A stretch of 64,000 nucleotides of DNA from an uncultured Thermomicrobium sp. (GCA_938028665.1 CALIMB010000040.1:1-64000); one strand, 5' to 3'. Shown: positions 44,449-55,106, counted from the first letter of the stretch. The notes: generated by a model from the sequence alone, not told the origin. Numbers and translations are program-made.

Positions 44449-45069
44449 ATGGCGAGGGCAGCAAGGCGCGATGGGCCATCCCCACGGCGGCTAGGCATCC
44501 TGTTGACAAGTGTGTTCGTGATTCTTCTACTCACGCTGGGCGGTGCAGTGGCCACGGCTCAGACGACCGGCAGCACCGCACCAAACGTCCCATTGCCGCC
44601 TGGGGATCCGATCCGCGGCAAAGAACTGTTCACCGGTGTGCTGCGCTTTGAGAATGGCGGACCACCCTGTCAAGCCTGTCATTCTATTGGTGGAATCGGT
44701 GCGCTTGGTGGCGGACAACTTGGCCCTGATCTGACGCCGCTTGGTGCTGCCGTTGGCCAGAATCCACAAGCCGTGTCTGTTATTGCGGATATTCTCTCTC
44801 CTCCCAATTTTGGTGGTCGTCCCACGATGCAAGCAGTCTGGACACCGCATCCACTCACCCCGCAAGAAAAGGCTGACGTTATCGCGTTTCTGGAGCAGGC
44901 AGCCCTTGCCGCACGACCGACCGGCGTGTTGCTGATCCTCCTCGCTATTGCCGCAGTCGGCACAGTCCTTTTCTGGGTCATTGCTGCCCTGATTTGGCGT
45001 AAGCGGCTCATTGAGGTGCGACGGCCACTCTACGAGCAAGCCTATGCGACATGGGTGCGACGGAGCTGA
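44449..45069 (+). CDS. Membrane-anchored monoheme cytochrome c of the nar operon
   Basis: A 206-residue electron-transfer protein. An N-terminal signal or anchor segment (about residues 14-38) is followed by one heme site, CQACH (Cys74, Cys77, His78), in a class I-like domain containing GGQLGPDLT. A second membrane segment (about 155-178) and a basic cytoplasmic tail follow. It resembles the cytochromes that precede narG in Thermus (NarC) and nxrA in nitrite oxidisers, but has one heme. The start at 44449 has GGGAAGGGAGAG upstream; a longer frame exists without such a signal. Confidence 0.88.
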   Translation: MARAARRDGPSPRRLGILLTSVFVILLLTLGGAVATAQTTGSTAPNVPLPPGDPIRGKELFTGVLRFENGGPPCQACHSIGGIGALGGGQLGPDLTPLGAAVGQNPQAVSVIADILSPPNFGGRPTMQAVWTPHPLTPQEKADVIAFLEQAALAARPTGVLLILLAIAAVGTVLFWVIAALIWRKRLIEVRRPLYEQAYATWVRRS

Positions 45070-45123
45070 CTGACGACGTGATGCGAAAGACACCACGCTG
45101 AGTTAGGAGTAAAGGAGGGCATC

Positions 45124-48100
45124 ATGGGCTGGATCCAAGACCTCACCAAACCGAAGGCACGACTCTGGGAGGAGTTCTACCGCAACCGCTGGGCACATGA
45201 CCGGATTGTCCGTAGCACCCACGGCGTTAACTGCACTGGCGGCTGCTCCTGGCAGGTCTACGTGAAAGACGGCGTCGTCACGTGGGAGATGCAGCAAACG
45301 GACTACCCGTTGATTGGTGAGAACCTGCCACCTTATGAGCCGCGCGGTTGCCAACGAGGGATTTCCGCTTCCTGGTATGTGTACAGCCCGATTCGTGTCA
45401 AGTACCCCTATGCCCGCGGCGTCCTACTCGATTACTGGCGTGAAGCACGGCAACGCTTTAGCAACCCGATCGAGGCTTGGGCCTCGATCGTCGAGGATGA
45501 GCAGAAGCGCTCCCGCATCCAGTGGGCTCGCGGCAAAGGTGGTTTCCGTCGCACCACCTGGGACGAAGTCCTGGAGATCATCGCCTCTGCCTGCTTGTAT
45601 ACGGCAAAGCGCTGGGGTCCCGATCGGGTTGTTGGCTTTGCTCCGATTCCTGCGATGTCTTACATCTCCTATGCTGGTGGTTCACGGTTCCTCCAGCTAT
45701 TCGGCGGTTTTAACCTTAGCTTCTATGACTGGTATGCTGACCTCCCCAATGCCTTCCCCGAAGTCTGGGGTGACCAAACCGACGTCTGCGAGAGTGCTGA
45801 CTGGTACAACGGCAAGTTCATCGTCTCTATGGGCTCTAACCTCAACATGACTCGTACCCCTGATGTGCATTTCATCTCCGAAGCTCGCCACGAAGGTGCC
45901 AAGTTCGTCGTGATTGCCCCAGACTTTAGCCAAGTGGCCAAGTACGCCGATTGGTGGATCCCCATTAAAGCTGGTCAAGATGCGGCTATGTGGGCTGCAG
46001 TCAACCATGTGATCCTCAAGGAGTTCTACGTCGACCGGCAGGTTCCGTACTTCATCGACTACGTCAAGCGATATACCGACCTCCCATTCTTGGTTGAGCT
46101 CCGTGCTGCCGGCTCCGATACCTTCCGTCCCGGCCGGTTTGTCCGCGCCAATCGACTGGCACGGTACCGCAACGTGGAGAATGGCGACTGGAAGTTCCTG
46201 ATGTTCGACGAACTGAGCGGCGAGCCGCGGATGCCTAAGGGGACGGTTGGCTTCCGCTGGAGCAAGGAAAAAGGAAAGTGGAACCTCAAGCTTGAGGATG
46301 GGCTAGATGACAGCCCGATCGATCCACGCCTCTCCTTTTACGGTACCCATGACGTGGTTGTCCCCGTCGAATTTGATGACTTTGCGACGGGTAATGTTCT
46401 GCGTCGTGGTGTGCCAGCCAAGCGCTTGTCGCTCGCCGATGGCGAGATTTTGGTCACGACCGTGTTCGACCTTCTTATGGCGAACTTCGGTGTCTCGCGG
46501 GGTCTCCCCGGTGACTATCCCAAGAGCTATGACGAGGATATCCCCTTCACTCCGGCCTGGCAGGAGAAGTACAGCGGCATCGGCCGCGAAACGGTCACAC
46601 GCTTTGCTCGCGAATTCGCCCACAATGCCGAAGTGACGCGCGGGCGATCGATGATCATCATTGGCGCCAGCGTCAATCACTGGTTCCACAACAATCTCAT
46701 CTATCGCCTCGGCATCACAGCGCTCCTCCTCTGTGGCTGCTGTGGGCGCAACGGCGGCGGAATGAATCACTACGTGGGCCAGGAGAAGCTGACTCTTGTC
46801 GCCCCCTGGACCAGCATTGCCTTTGCACTCGACTGGCTGAAACCGCCACGACGTCAGCAGGCACCGCTGTGGCACTACATCAACAGCTGCCAATGGCGGT
46901 ATGACACCGCTCAGTCAGAGTTTGTAGCACTTCCCAAGAAGACACGCTGGGCTCATGAACTCGCTGCGGATAGCGTTGTCCGTGCCGTCCGCATGGGATG
47001 GATGCCCTTCTATCCGCAGTTCAACAAGAACCCCTTTGAGGTGGTGGCCGAGGCAGAACGCGCCGGAGCACAGACAAACGAGGAGATCGTCAATTGGGTG
47101 GTCCAGCAGCTCAAGAGTGGGCAGCTACGCTTTGCTGTTGAAGATCCTGATGCACCAGAAAACTCGCCACGCGTCTGGTTCATCTGGCGGGGCAACGCCA
47201 TCGCCTCCAGCGCCAAAGGGCATGAGTTCTTCCTCCGCCACTACCTTGGCACGCACGATAACGCCATCGCTCCGGAGCGAGCCAAGCCCTACGCCAAGCT
47301 GATCCGGTTCCGCGAGCCTGCCCCGCGCGGCAAGTATGATCTCGTAGGCGATATGAACTTCCGTATGGATTCGTCGGCACTCTACTCGGACATCGTACTG
47401 CCCACTGCATTCTGGTACGAGAAGAACGACGTCAATACCACCGACCTGCACTCGTATATCCACCCGCTGGGTGAGGCGGTGCCGCCGGTCTGGGAGGCCC
47501 GTACAGACTGGGACATCTTCAAGAGCTTCGCCAAGAAGGTGAGTGAGCTCGCACCCCTCGTCTTCCCACGGCCAGTCAAGGACATCGTGATGACGCCGCT
47601 CTGGCACGACACACCGGACGAGCTCGCTCAACCCTCGGTGCGTGATTGGGCCGAAGGCGAGTGCGAGCCGATTCCCGGGAAGACAATGCCCCATCTTCGC
47701 GTCGTAGAGCGCAATGACGTCGATCTCTATCACCGCTTTATCTCGCTGGGACGCCAGATTCGTGAAGACGGCATTTCCGGCAATGGCGTGCACATTCCGA
47801 TCGCCAAGTTCTACGACGATCTCCTCGAGCACCCAGTTGGCGGTACGCCCGATCCGTGGAAGTTGCGCTGCATCCAATGGAACGGTGAGAAGTATCCAGC
47901 CCTTGAGGACCCCTTGGATGTAGCCAATGTCTTGATGTATCTCGCTCCGGAATGCAACGGGGAAGTGTCCTACGTGGCGTACAAGAGCGAGGAAGAGCAC
48001 ACCGGGGTCCCGTTGGCTGACCTTGCCGAGCCATACCGTGGGGTCCGCATGTGCTTCGGTGACATCACACGCCAGCCGCGCCGCACGTTGCCCAGCCCAT

Positions 48101-48768
48101 GCTGGACAGGTCTCCCGCTTGAGGGACGCGCCTACTCCGCGTGGTGCTACAACGTTGAGCGCCTCGTGCCCTGGCGCACGCTCACTGGCCGACAGCATTT
48201 CTACCTTGACCACGAGTGGTACCTCGATTTTGGTGAGCAGTTGCCGACTTATAAGCCGAAGCTCGATTGGCGGAAGACTGGCGATATTATTGCCAGCCGT
48301 GTTGACGACCGGTGCCTCATCCTGAACTACATCACGCCACACGGCAAGTGGAATATCCACTCAACCTACAAAGATAACCACCGGATGTTGACACTGTCGC
48401 GTGCTATGGATCCGGTCTGGATCAATGACAAGGATGCTGAGCGAGTGGGAATCAAGGACAATGACTGGGTCGAGGTCTACAACGATAATGGGGTGATCGT
48501 CACGCGAGCCTGCGTCAGCCGGCGTGTCCAGCCAGGCACCTGCCTTTACTATCACGCTGTTGAGCGCACGGTCTACATCCCCAAGTCACAGGAGCGCGGC
48601 CGCCGTGGTGGTGCCCATAACAGCGCGACGCGGACACGACTGAATCCCGTTGAACTTGCCGGCGGATACGCGCAGTTTACTTACTCGATGAACTACTGGG
48701 GACCCATCGGTATCACCACGCGCGACACGTTCGTGGTCGTGCGCAAGATGGAGAAGCTCGAATGGTGA
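45124..48768 (+). CDS. narG: Respiratory nitrate reductase (or nitrite oxidoreductase) alpha subunit
   Basis: Molybdenum bis-MGD catalytic subunit, 1214 residues. The FS0 cluster ligands are His33, Cys37, Cys41 and Cys76 (HX3CX3CX34C). The molybdenum-ligand aspartate is Asp206 in DWYADLP, inside the well-conserved region up to [14 protein letters not shown]. No Tat signal is present, so the active site should face the cytoplasm. GGAGTAAAGGAGGG precedes the ATG. It is followed with a 7-base overlap by an FKBP gene. Sequence features alone do not tell nitrate reduction from nitrite oxidation. Confidence 0.95.
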   Translation: MGWIQDLTKPKARLWEEFYRNRWAHDRIVRSTHGVNCTGGCSWQVYVKDGVVTWEMQQTDYPLIGENLPPYEPRGCQRGISASWYVYSPIRVKYPYARGVLLDYWREARQRFSNPIEAWASIVEDEQKRSRIQWARGKGGFRRTTWDEVLEIIASACLYTAKRWGPDRVVGFAPIPAMSYISYAGGSRFLQLFGGFNLSFYDWYADLPNAFPEVWGDQTDVCESADWYNGKFIVSMGSNLNMTRTPDVHFISEARHEGAKFVVIAPDFSQVAKYADWWIPIKAGQDAAMWAAVNHVILKEFYVDRQVPYFIDYVKRYTDLPFLVELRAAGSDTFRPGRFVRANRLARYRNVENGDWKFLMFDELSGEPRMPKGTVGFRWSKEKGKWNLKLEDGLDDSPIDPRLSFYGTHDVVVPVEFDDFATGNVLRRGVPAKRLSLADGEILVTTVFDLLMANFGVSRGLPGDYPKSYDEDIPFTPAWQEKYSGIGRETVTRFAREFAHNAEVTRGRSMIIIGASVNHWFHNNLIYRLGITALLLCGCCGRNGGGMNHYVGQEKLTLVAPWTSIAFALDWLKPPRRQQAPLWHYINSCQWRYDTAQSEFVALPKKTRWAHELAADSVVRAVRMGWMPFYPQFNKNPFEVVAEAERAGAQTNEEIVNWVVQQLKSGQLRFAVEDPDAPENSPRVWFIWRGNAIASSAKGHEFFLRHYLGTHDNAIAPERAKPYAKLIRFREPAPRGKYDLVGDMNFRMDSSALYSDIVLPTAFWYEKNDVNTTDLHSYIHPLGEAVPPVWEARTDWDIFKSFAKKVSELAPLVFPRPVKDIVMTPLWHDTPDELAQPSVRDWAEGECEPIPGKTMPHLRVVERNDVDLYHRFISLGRQIREDGISGNGVHIPIAKFYDDLLEHPVGGTPDPWKLRCIQWNGEKYPALEDPLDVANVLMYLAPECNGEVSYVAYKSEEEHTGVPLADLAEPYRGVRMCFGDITRQPRRTLPSPCWTGLPLEGRAYSAWCYNVERLVPWRTLTGRQHFYLDHEWYLDFGEQLPTYKPKLDWRKTGDIIASRVDDRCLILNYITPHGKWNIHSTYKDNHRMLTLSRAMDPVWINDKDAERVGIKDNDWVEVYNDNGVIVTRACVSRRVQPGTCLYYHAVERTVYIPKSQERGRRGGAHNSATRTRLNPVELAGGYAQFTYSMNYWGPIGITTRDTFVVVRKMEKLEW

Positions 48769-49610
48769 TCGAAGCCGGTAAGGTCGTTGCCATCTACTAT
48801 GTACTCAAGGTGCATGGGGTCGTCCGCTACATGCGCTCGCCGATGCTGGGTGACCCACCACTTGAGTACCTGCACGGCTCCGGACAGCTCGTCCCGGGGC
48901 TCGAGCAGGCACTCGCGGGGCGCTCGACCTGCGAGCGCTTCACCGTCATAGTTCCACCGGAACTAGGCTATGGCGAGCGGAAGCGCTCACTCCAACATCG
49001 TGTGCCACTAGAGGAACTCCGACAATTGGGTCCAATCGACGCTGGTATGGTGCTGCAGGCAGAAACCGAAGATGGGCGGCGAGAAACACTCCTGGTAACG
49101 GAGATCGACGAGGAGAACGGCATTGCCATTCTTGATGCCAATCATCCACTAGCTGGACAAACGCTTGAGTTCGAAGTACAGGTGGTGGATGTCCACGACC
49201 CGACGCCAGAGGAGCTTGACCGGTTCGCTCGTGGCCCCGCGCGTCGTCCCTCCCGACAGTATCTAGACGCCGAAGCTGAGCTTGCTCGGTTGGCTCAGAG
49301 CAGTGTCGCATCACCGCCGCGTCCGGTTGTACCGTCACCGGACCAAAGACCGCGTTCCACTGGCAAGAAGCGTACACCGCTTCCAGTTTTTCAGTCGCGG
49401 GAAGCTCCGCTCGGTGCACCACCGAGCGAAAAGGTTGGTGGCAGACCAAGACAATCTCAACGTCCGACACGGCCTGGTCGGCCACCACGGCTCACCTTAC
49501 CGATGTTCCAGCCGGGATCTACACCGCTTGACCTGGTGAGCAGTGCGGGAGGTGGAAACGCAAAGAGCCGCAACAGACAGGACACCGGGGAAACACAAAA
49601 CCAACCATAA
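48762..49610 (+). CDS. FKBP (SlyD-like) prolyl isomerase with a disordered basic tail
   Basis: A 282-residue protein encoded between the alpha and beta subunits. Residues 1-145 form an FKBP/SlyD-type domain ([45 protein letters not shown]). Residues 150-282 are Pro- and Arg-rich and look disordered, yet contain a duplicated motif LPxFQ-x4-PL (207-217 and 246-256). It probably helps fold or assemble the Nar complex. The Nitrobacter nxr operon has a putative isomerase gene (nxrX) in the same place. It overlaps narG by seven bases. Confidence 0.88.
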   Translation: MVIEAGKVVAIYYVLKVHGVVRYMRSPMLGDPPLEYLHGSGQLVPGLEQALAGRSTCERFTVIVPPELGYGERKRSLQHRVPLEELRQLGPIDAGMVLQAETEDGRRETLLVTEIDEENGIAILDANHPLAGQTLEFEVQVVDVHDPTPEELDRFARGPARRPSRQYLDAEAELARLAQSSVASPPRPVVPSPDQRPRSTGKKRTPLPVFQSREAPLGAPPSEKVGGRPRQSQRPTRPGRPPRLTLPMFQPGSTPLDLVSSAGGGNAKSRNRQDTGETQNQP

Positions 49611-49628
49611 CAGGGAAAGGAGGCTCCC

Positions 49629-51170
49629 ATGGACGTCCGTGCCCAAGTCTCAATGGTCTTTCACCTCGACAAGTGCATCGGCTGCCACACATGCTCAATT
49701 GCCTGCAAGAACATCTGGACGGACCGGAAGGGGACCGAGTACCACTGGTGGAACAACGTCGAAACCAAGCCAGGGACCGGGTTCCCCACCCTGTGGGAGG
49801 ATCAAGAGAAGTATCGTGGTGGCTGGGAGCGTGATCCCAGGACCGGTAAGGTGCGCCTTAAGTTACAAGGCAAACTCGGAACACTCACAAACATCTTCTA
49901 CAACCCGTATCTGCCACGCATCGACGACTACTATGAGCCATGGACCTATGACTACGAGAACCTCTTCAATGCGCCTCTCAGTGATGACCAGCCTACCGCA
50001 CGACCGATTTCCATGGTGACCGGTGAGTACATCGATACCGTCGAAGCCGGACCAAACTGGGACGACGATCTTGGCGGCTCACCGGTGTACGCCGATAACG
50101 ATCCCAACCTCAAGAACCTCTCGCCAGAAGAGCGACGCTCCATGCAGGAACTGGGCAACCTGGTGTTCTTCTATCTCCCCCGCATCTGTAACCACTGCCT
50201 GAATCCGGGCTGCATCGCTGCCTGTCCAGCAGGCGCGATCTACAAGCGCGGGGAAGATGGGATTGTCCTCATCAGCCAGGAGAAGTGCCGTGCTTGGCGC
50301 ATGTGCATTTCCGGCTGCCCTTACAAGAAGGTCTACTTCAATTGGTTCACCGGTAAGTCAGAGAAGTGCATCCTCTGCTATCCGCGGCTGGAGACCGGCC
50401 AGCCACCAGCCTGCTTCCACGCGTGCGTCGGGCGGATCCGTTACCTTGGCTTGATCCTCTACGACGCTGATCGGATCACCTGGGCAATCTCCCAGCCAGA
50501 CGAACATCTTGTTGAAGCACAGCGTACCGTCATTCTCGACCCGTTTGATCCCGATGTCATCCGCAATGCCAAGGCGAACGGGATCACCGATCTCATGATC
50601 GAGTATGCCCAGCGTTCACCCGTCTACAAGTTCTTCAAGCTCTGGAAGGTGGCTCTACCGCTGCATCCTGAGTTCCGCACCCTACCAATGCTGTTCTACG
50701 TCCCACCGATGCAACCAGTGCAGGCAGTTCAGCGCAACGGGGTCTACGAGACGGTCGACGCCGGGCAAGCCGGCCTTGCTCCAATGTTGGCTGCGCTCGA
50801 GAAGAACCGTACGCCGATCAAGTACCTGGCTAGTCTCTTCTCGGCCGGCAACGAGCAGATTATCCGTGAGGTCTACCACAAGCTGATCGCCGTGCGGATC
50901 TACATGCGCTTCAAGAAGGTCGGCGATGTGACACCGGGTGATGTCCAGCGTGCTCTCCAGCTGGGACAGACCACCCCAGAAGAGTGCGAGGCCATTTGGC
51001 GCCTCACTTCACTACCTACCTTCGAGGAGCGCTTTGTCGTTCCGCCGCTGGCTCGCGAGATGGCTGTGGAGAACCAATTCCCAGAACTCGATCCAGAGCG
51101 GCGTAACTTCCCGACTTATCGTGCTGAAGTCGGCTTCGGCTTCCGCAAGGCACCAGAGCGGAGGTGGTAA
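49629..51170 (+). CDS. narH: Nitrate reductase / nitrite oxidoreductase beta subunit
   Basis: Iron-sulfur electron-transfer subunit of 513 residues. The four cysteine clusters are present: CIGCHTCSIACKN near the N-terminus, CNHCLNPGCIAACP, CRAWRMCISGCPYKK (Trp in place of one Cys, as in NarH, marking the 3Fe-4S cluster), and CILCYPRLETGQPPAC with CVGRIRYLG. It transfers electrons between NarI and NarG. AAAGGAGGC precedes the ATG. Confidence 0.96.
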   Translation: MDVRAQVSMVFHLDKCIGCHTCSIACKNIWTDRKGTEYHWWNNVETKPGTGFPTLWEDQEKYRGGWERDPRTGKVRLKLQGKLGTLTNIFYNPYLPRIDDYYEPWTYDYENLFNAPLSDDQPTARPISMVTGEYIDTVEAGPNWDDDLGGSPVYADNDPNLKNLSPEERRSMQELGNLVFFYLPRICNHCLNPGCIAACPAGAIYKRGEDGIVLISQEKCRAWRMCISGCPYKKVYFNWFTGKSEKCILCYPRLETGQPPACFHACVGRIRYLGLILYDADRITWAISQPDEHLVEAQRTVILDPFDPDVIRNAKANGITDLMIEYAQRSPVYKFFKLWKVALPLHPEFRTLPMLFYVPPMQPVQAVQRNGVYETVDAGQAGLAPMLAALEKNRTPIKYLASLFSAGNEQIIREVYHKLIAVRIYMRFKKVGDVTPGDVQRALQLGQTTPEECEAIWRLTSLPTFEERFVVPPLAREMAVENQFPELDPERRNFPTYRAEVGFGFRKAPERRW

Positions 51171-51173
51171 ACC

Positions 51174-51893
51174 GTGGCCGGGACAAGTGGAGTCGCCCAA
51201 CGAGCCGAAGTACTGCGTCTTTTGGCCGACCTCCTTGACTATCCCCGCCCCGGCTTGCTGGCGACCGTGGCACGGCTGGAGGAGATAGCGACGGCGCTGG
51301 CTCCTGCAGCCGTGCCGTACCTACGGGCTTTCCGAACCTATGTCACTCAGACCGACTTCGGCCTGTTAGAAGAGGTCTACACTGCAATCTTCGACCTCAA
51401 TCCAGTTTTCTATCCCTATGTGGGCTATCATCTCTTCGGCGAAACCTATCGTCGCAGTCATTTCCTCATTGCGTTGAAAGAACGCTATGCCGCCCTTGGC
51501 CTTCCCAGCGACATGAGCGAGGTGCCCGACCGCCTCTCACTGCTCTTGCGCTTCACGGCACTCGCTGATCCGCTCGATGCTCTGACTGTGATCCATGAGG
51601 GCTTATTACCGGCCCTGAAGCGCATGTTGGGCGAGAAGGTGCCTCAGTTCGAGTCAGTCCTTGCCGAGGAAGCGGGGCTTGGCGACGAGAGTCATGAACT
51701 GGAGGGACATAGCCTCGGTGAGATTCTCACCGGCGGGTTCCTCCTGACGATGACTGAAGGGCAACCAAGTGTCAAGACCAGTCCGGGACGAACAGCATAC
51801 CGCTGTGCGCTTGTCGCAACACGGCTCTTGCTTGAGGCACTTTGGCAAGAGTGGAATGAGACGGGTCAAGTGGAAGGGAATGGGCACCGATGA
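51174..51893 (+). CDS. narJ: Nitrate reductase assembly chaperone
   Basis: A 239-residue TorD/NarJ-type chaperone that assists molybdenum-cofactor insertion into NarG. Recognisable are the helical start RLLADLLDYPRPGLL and YTAIFDLNPVFYPYVGYHLFGETYRRSHFL, the most conserved stretch. Translation starts at a GTG (51174) with GGAGG upstream, three bases after narH, and the stop overlaps narI by four bases (ATGA). Confidence 0.93.
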   Translation: MAGTSGVAQRAEVLRLLADLLDYPRPGLLATVARLEEIATALAPAAVPYLRAFRTYVTQTDFGLLEEVYTAIFDLNPVFYPYVGYHLFGETYRRSHFLIALKERYAALGLPSDMSEVPDRLSLLLRFTALADPLDALTVIHEGLLPALKRMLGEKVPQFESVLAEEAGLGDESHELEGHSLGEILTGGFLLTMTEGQPSVKTSPGRTAYRCALVATRLLLEALWQEWNETGQVEGNGHR

Positions 51894-52579
51894 GGACGAT
51901 CGATATCTTGCTGTTTGTCGTGTTCCCCTACGTCGCGGTGGCACTGGCCGTCCTAGTTGGCCTCTACCGCTACTTCTTTGATCGCTTTTCCTTCTCTAGC
52001 TTCTCATCACAATTCCTGGAGAACCGTGCACTCTTCTTTGGTTCTGCCCCATGGCACTATGCCCTCCTTATTATCCTAGCCGCCCATGTTGCTGGCATGT
52101 TTACCGGCTTCTGGTCACGCTTCATTGCTCCGCCAAGCCGCCTCTACCCCCTTGAGGCCTTTGGCGCTGCTCTTGGCCTTTCGTCTGTTGTGACGCTTGC
52201 TGTCCTGTCAGTGCGACGCCTTTTCAATCCTCGGATCCGCAAGGTGACAACCTTGCCGGACTGGCTCTTGGTCATCGTTCTTATGGCCCAGCTCGCCATC
52301 GGGGTATATGTGGCGCTGTTCTATCGATGGGGCTCCCTCTGGTACATGTACACCGCAGTACCCTGGATGATCTCTCTGGCCAAGTTCCAGCCAGCGATCC
52401 AGTATGTAACCTCACTCCCGTGGATTATCAAGTTGCACTACCTCGGAGGCTTCCTGCTTCTGGCTATTTTCCCCTTCACGCGCCTTGTCCATGTGGTGGT
52501 ATTCCCCATCACGTATCTCTGGCGGCCATACCAAGTGGTTATCTGGAACATTCGGCGGCGCTTTGCGCCCGCGCGGTAG
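51890..52579 (+). CDS. narI: Nitrate reductase gamma subunit (cytochrome b)
   Basis: Membrane di-heme cytochrome b that anchors NarGH and exchanges electrons with quinones, 229 residues, five membrane segments. Histidines suitable as heme ligands appear in PWHYALLIILAAHVAG and in KLHYLGGFLLLAIFPFTRLVH. The TRLVH ending is typical of NarI. Confidence 0.94.
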   Translation: MRTIDILLFVVFPYVAVALAVLVGLYRYFFDRFSFSSFSSQFLENRALFFGSAPWHYALLIILAAHVAGMFTGFWSRFIAPPSRLYPLEAFGAALGLSSVVTLAVLSVRRLFNPRIRKVTTLPDWLLVIVLMAQLAIGVYVALFYRWGSLWYMYTAVPWMISLAKFQPAIQYVTSLPWIIKLHYLGGFLLLAIFPFTRLVHVVVFPITYLWRPYQVVIWNIRRRFAPAR

Positions 52580-52588
52580 GAGAACAGG

Positions 52589-53218
52589 ATGCTGCTCACT
52601 TTGGCTAAACTTCTCGAAGCCAGCGCTCGCCTCCATGATGGCCGGTTGTGTCCCCGGCAGGTCCTTGGGGTGCGGATGAGTCTCTTAGCCGGCCGGCTCC
52701 TTGGCCTCGAGCTTCCGCAGCGCGAGAAGCGTGTGCTAGCGATCGTCGAGACGTATGGGTGCGCGGCCGACGGCATTGCCGTTGCGGCAAATTGCTGGGT
52801 CGGCCGCCGCACCATGCGCATCGTCGACTATGGGAAGGTGGCGGCAACCTTTGTGGATACGGTGACTGGTCGAGCAATACGCATTCGGCCTCATCGCCTC
52901 GCCCGCGAGCGAGCAGGTCTCTATGCCCCGGGAGCACCTTCTCGCTGGCACGCCCAGCTCATCGGCTACCAGCACATGCCGGATGACGAACTGTTAGAGT
53001 GGAACGAAGTATCGTTGGCTATGGATCTAGAGCTGCTCCTTGGCCGTGCTGGTGAGCGTGCCACTTGCTCGCTCTGCGGTGAAGAGATTCTGGATCAGCG
53101 GGAGATCCGAATCGCCGACCAGGTCCTTTGTCGAAGCTGCGCGGGCGACGCGTACTACCGCCCGATCTCTCGTTCCTATGAATGGGTGGAACGAAAGACC
53201 GCACCAGCTGGTGCGTGA
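52589..53218 (+). CDS. FmdE-like protein with C-terminal zinc ribbon
   Basis: A 209-residue protein of the FmdE family, first named from the operons of molybdenum formylmethanofuran dehydrogenase. The N-terminal domain has HDGRLCPRQVLGVRM, ETYGCAADGIAVAANCWVG and IVDYGKVAATF, which carry the conserved His, Cys and Lys. The C-terminus is a DksA/TraR-like four-cysteine ribbon (CSLCGEEI, then LCRSCAGDAYY). Location in the nar operon suggests a role in molybdenum cofactor handling for NarG. This is inference; no activity is established for the family. Confidence 0.85.
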   Translation: MLLTLAKLLEASARLHDGRLCPRQVLGVRMSLLAGRLLGLELPQREKRVLAIVETYGCAADGIAVAANCWVGRRTMRIVDYGKVAATFVDTVTGRAIRIRPHRLARERAGLYAPGAPSRWHAQLIGYQHMPDDELLEWNEVSLAMDLELLLGRAGERATCSLCGEEILDQREIRIADQVLCRSCAGDAYYRPISRSYEWVERKTAPAGA

Positions 53219-53232
53219 AGCCCGGGCCACTT

Positions 53233-54330
53233 ATGCCGCCAACCGCGACTGAGCAACCAAGAGTAACACTCTTTCAACTCTCGCAGGAAGTGGCAAACCT
53301 TCATCCTGCGTACTTTGCTCTCGTCATGGCAACCGGTATCGTGTCGACTGCGATTGGCCTGGCGGGCCACACTCAGATTGCCAAAGGTCTTTTTCTCCTC
53401 AATATTGGAGCATATCTGGCACTTTGGGTGCTGTTTGTATGGCGCCTTGTCCGCTACCCGCAACGGATGTATCGGGACGCCTGCGACCATGTTCGGGGAC
53501 CAGGTTTTTTTACCCTCGTCGCCGGCAGTGCTGTGCTCGGCCGACAGTACCTCACTCAAGCCAAAAATGAATCGATCGCAACCATTCTTTGGTTTGTTGC
53601 CCTTTTCTTCTGGTTTCTCACGACGTACACGTTCTTCACCGCCGTCACCATCCGTGAGCAGAAGCCCACGCTTGACACCGGTTTGCACGGTGGATGGCTC
53701 CTTGCCACGGTGGCAACCCAGTCACTCACAGTCCTCGGCGCCCCAGTCGCACAGGCGCATCCGACATACCGCGAGCTTTTTTGGTTTGCTGCCGTCTCTT
53801 TCCATCTTGCCGGTGCGGTGATCTACGGTATGCTCATCACACTGATCGCTTATCGCTTTACGTTCTTCCCGGTTCGTCCCGACGCTCTTGTACCCCCTTA
53901 CTGGATCAACATGGGTGCCGTTGCTATCACCACTCTGGCCGGGGCCAGCCTCGTCATGCACGAAACAGCCTGGCCCCCACTGCAAGCCCTCGATCCGTTC
54001 CTTCGTGGCGGAACATGGCTGGCTTGGTCAATCGCTACCTGGTGGATTCCCCTTCTTTTCATTCTGGGCTTTTGGCGACATGGATATAAGCGCTTCGCTT
54101 TCCGCTACGATCCCCAATACTGGGGCATGGTCTTCCCACTTGGCATGTACTCGACCTGCACCGATGCCCTTGCGCAAGCACTGAATCTCCCGTTTCTCCT
54201 CCCGCTCGCCCATGCCTTCGCTTACCTTGCGCTGGTTGCCTGGTCGGTTGTTGCTGCAGCTTTGCTCGTACGTTGGTATAGCTTTCTACGTCAGTTACTA
54301 TCCTCTGCAACCACGGCGACCAGTGCCTGA
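53233..54330 (+). CDS. SLAC1/TehA-family anion channel or transporter
   Basis: A 365-residue membrane protein with about ten helices. The family start is plain: NLHPAYFALVMATGIVSTA, followed by the regular helix pattern and SFHLAGAVIYGMLITLIAYRF. TehA/SLAC1 proteins conduct small anions; plant SLAC1-type channels pass nitrate. The gene follows fmdE by 14 bases, in the position where narK transporters usually stand, so nitrate/nitrite exchange is a reasonable guess. ATG 53233 is favoured; the longer frame overlaps fmdE. Confidence 0.85.
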   Translation: MPPTATEQPRVTLFQLSQEVANLHPAYFALVMATGIVSTAIGLAGHTQIAKGLFLLNIGAYLALWVLFVWRLVRYPQRMYRDACDHVRGPGFFTLVAGSAVLGRQYLTQAKNESIATILWFVALFFWFLTTYTFFTAVTIREQKPTLDTGLHGGWLLATVATQSLTVLGAPVAQAHPTYRELFWFAAVSFHLAGAVIYGMLITLIAYRFTFFPVRPDALVPPYWINMGAVAITTLAGASLVMHETAWPPLQALDPFLRGGTWLAWSIATWWIPLLFILGFWRHGYKRFAFRYDPQYWGMVFPLGMYSTCTDALAQALNLPFLLPLAHAFAYLALVAWSVVAAALLVRWYSFLRQLLSSATTATSA

Positions 54331-54367
54331 GAGAGCCACATTTACAGATCACCCACGCAACCACAAT

Positions 54368-55102
54368 TTAGCGAATATCAAAGAATTTGAATGCCTCAGC
54401 CAAAAGCATTTGCTCAGCATTCGGCCAGCCACGACGACGTGCCTCCGCTGCTGTATCCTGCGCCCAGAGCCGGAGCATTGGTTCCGGATCCCAGTCACCT
54501 AGTTGACTCCGATGCGCCCGCAAGGCCTCAACCTTGCGCTCAAAGAAGGCCGTGATGTCTACAAAGACATCCGGCTCGCGTGCTCCCGAAAGGTACACGT
54601 ATGGCACAACGTGCGGCTCCAATCCCTCCTCAAGAAGCTCCGGAAACGTCAGCCGATCGCGTGCACTCGGGAAGACGGCAGCAAGTGTTGCTTCACCGAC
54701 AGCGATGTGATCCGGATGTTGAATGTACTCCTGGCCGAAATACCGACTGGTAGGATCCTGGCAGACGACGGCATCCGGACGAAACCGTCGGATCGCTCGG
54801 ACAAGATCGCGTCGCAGCCGGAGATCGGCTACAACCTCCGCATCTCGGTAACGCAGAAACTCCACCTGCTGAACACCCAAGACACGAGCCGCTGCACGTT
54901 GTTCAGCCTCGCGGATCGCCACCAGCTGTTCCGGTGTCATTGTTGGATCGTTGCTACCCTTATCACCGCTCGTGACCAGAAGATAGACAACCTCGCTTCC
55001 TTCACTCGTCCAGCGCGCGACTGTCCCTGCACAGACAAACTCAGCATCGTCTGGATGAGCCATCACCACCAGTACCCGTTGTGGTCGCTCCGGAATGCGC
55101 AC
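54368..55102 (-). CDS. PIG-L/LmbE family deacetylase
   Basis: A 244-residue zinc deacetylase. Zinc motifs are VVMAHPDDAEFVCAGT and the downstream histidine in YIQHPDHIAVG. The group includes the deacetylases of mycothiol and bacillithiol synthesis, but no other thiol-synthesis gene is near. The frame runs upstream through DUF309. The GTG at 55102, with GGGGG upstream and starting five bases after the DUF309 stop codon, gives the family start RIPERPQRVLVV. Confidence 0.88.
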   Translation of the reverse strand: MRIPERPQRVLVVMAHPDDAEFVCAGTVARWTSEGSEVVYLLVTSGDKGSNDPTMTPEQLVAIREAEQRAAARVLGVQQVEFLRYRDAEVVADLRLRRDLVRAIRRFRPDAVVCQDPTSRYFGQEYIQHPDHIAVGEATLAAVFPSARDRLTFPELLEEGLEPHVVPYVYLSGAREPDVFVDITAFFERKVEALRAHRSQLGDWDPEPMLRLWAQDTAAEARRRGWPNAEQMLLAEAFKFFDIR

Positions 55103-55106
55103 GGCT

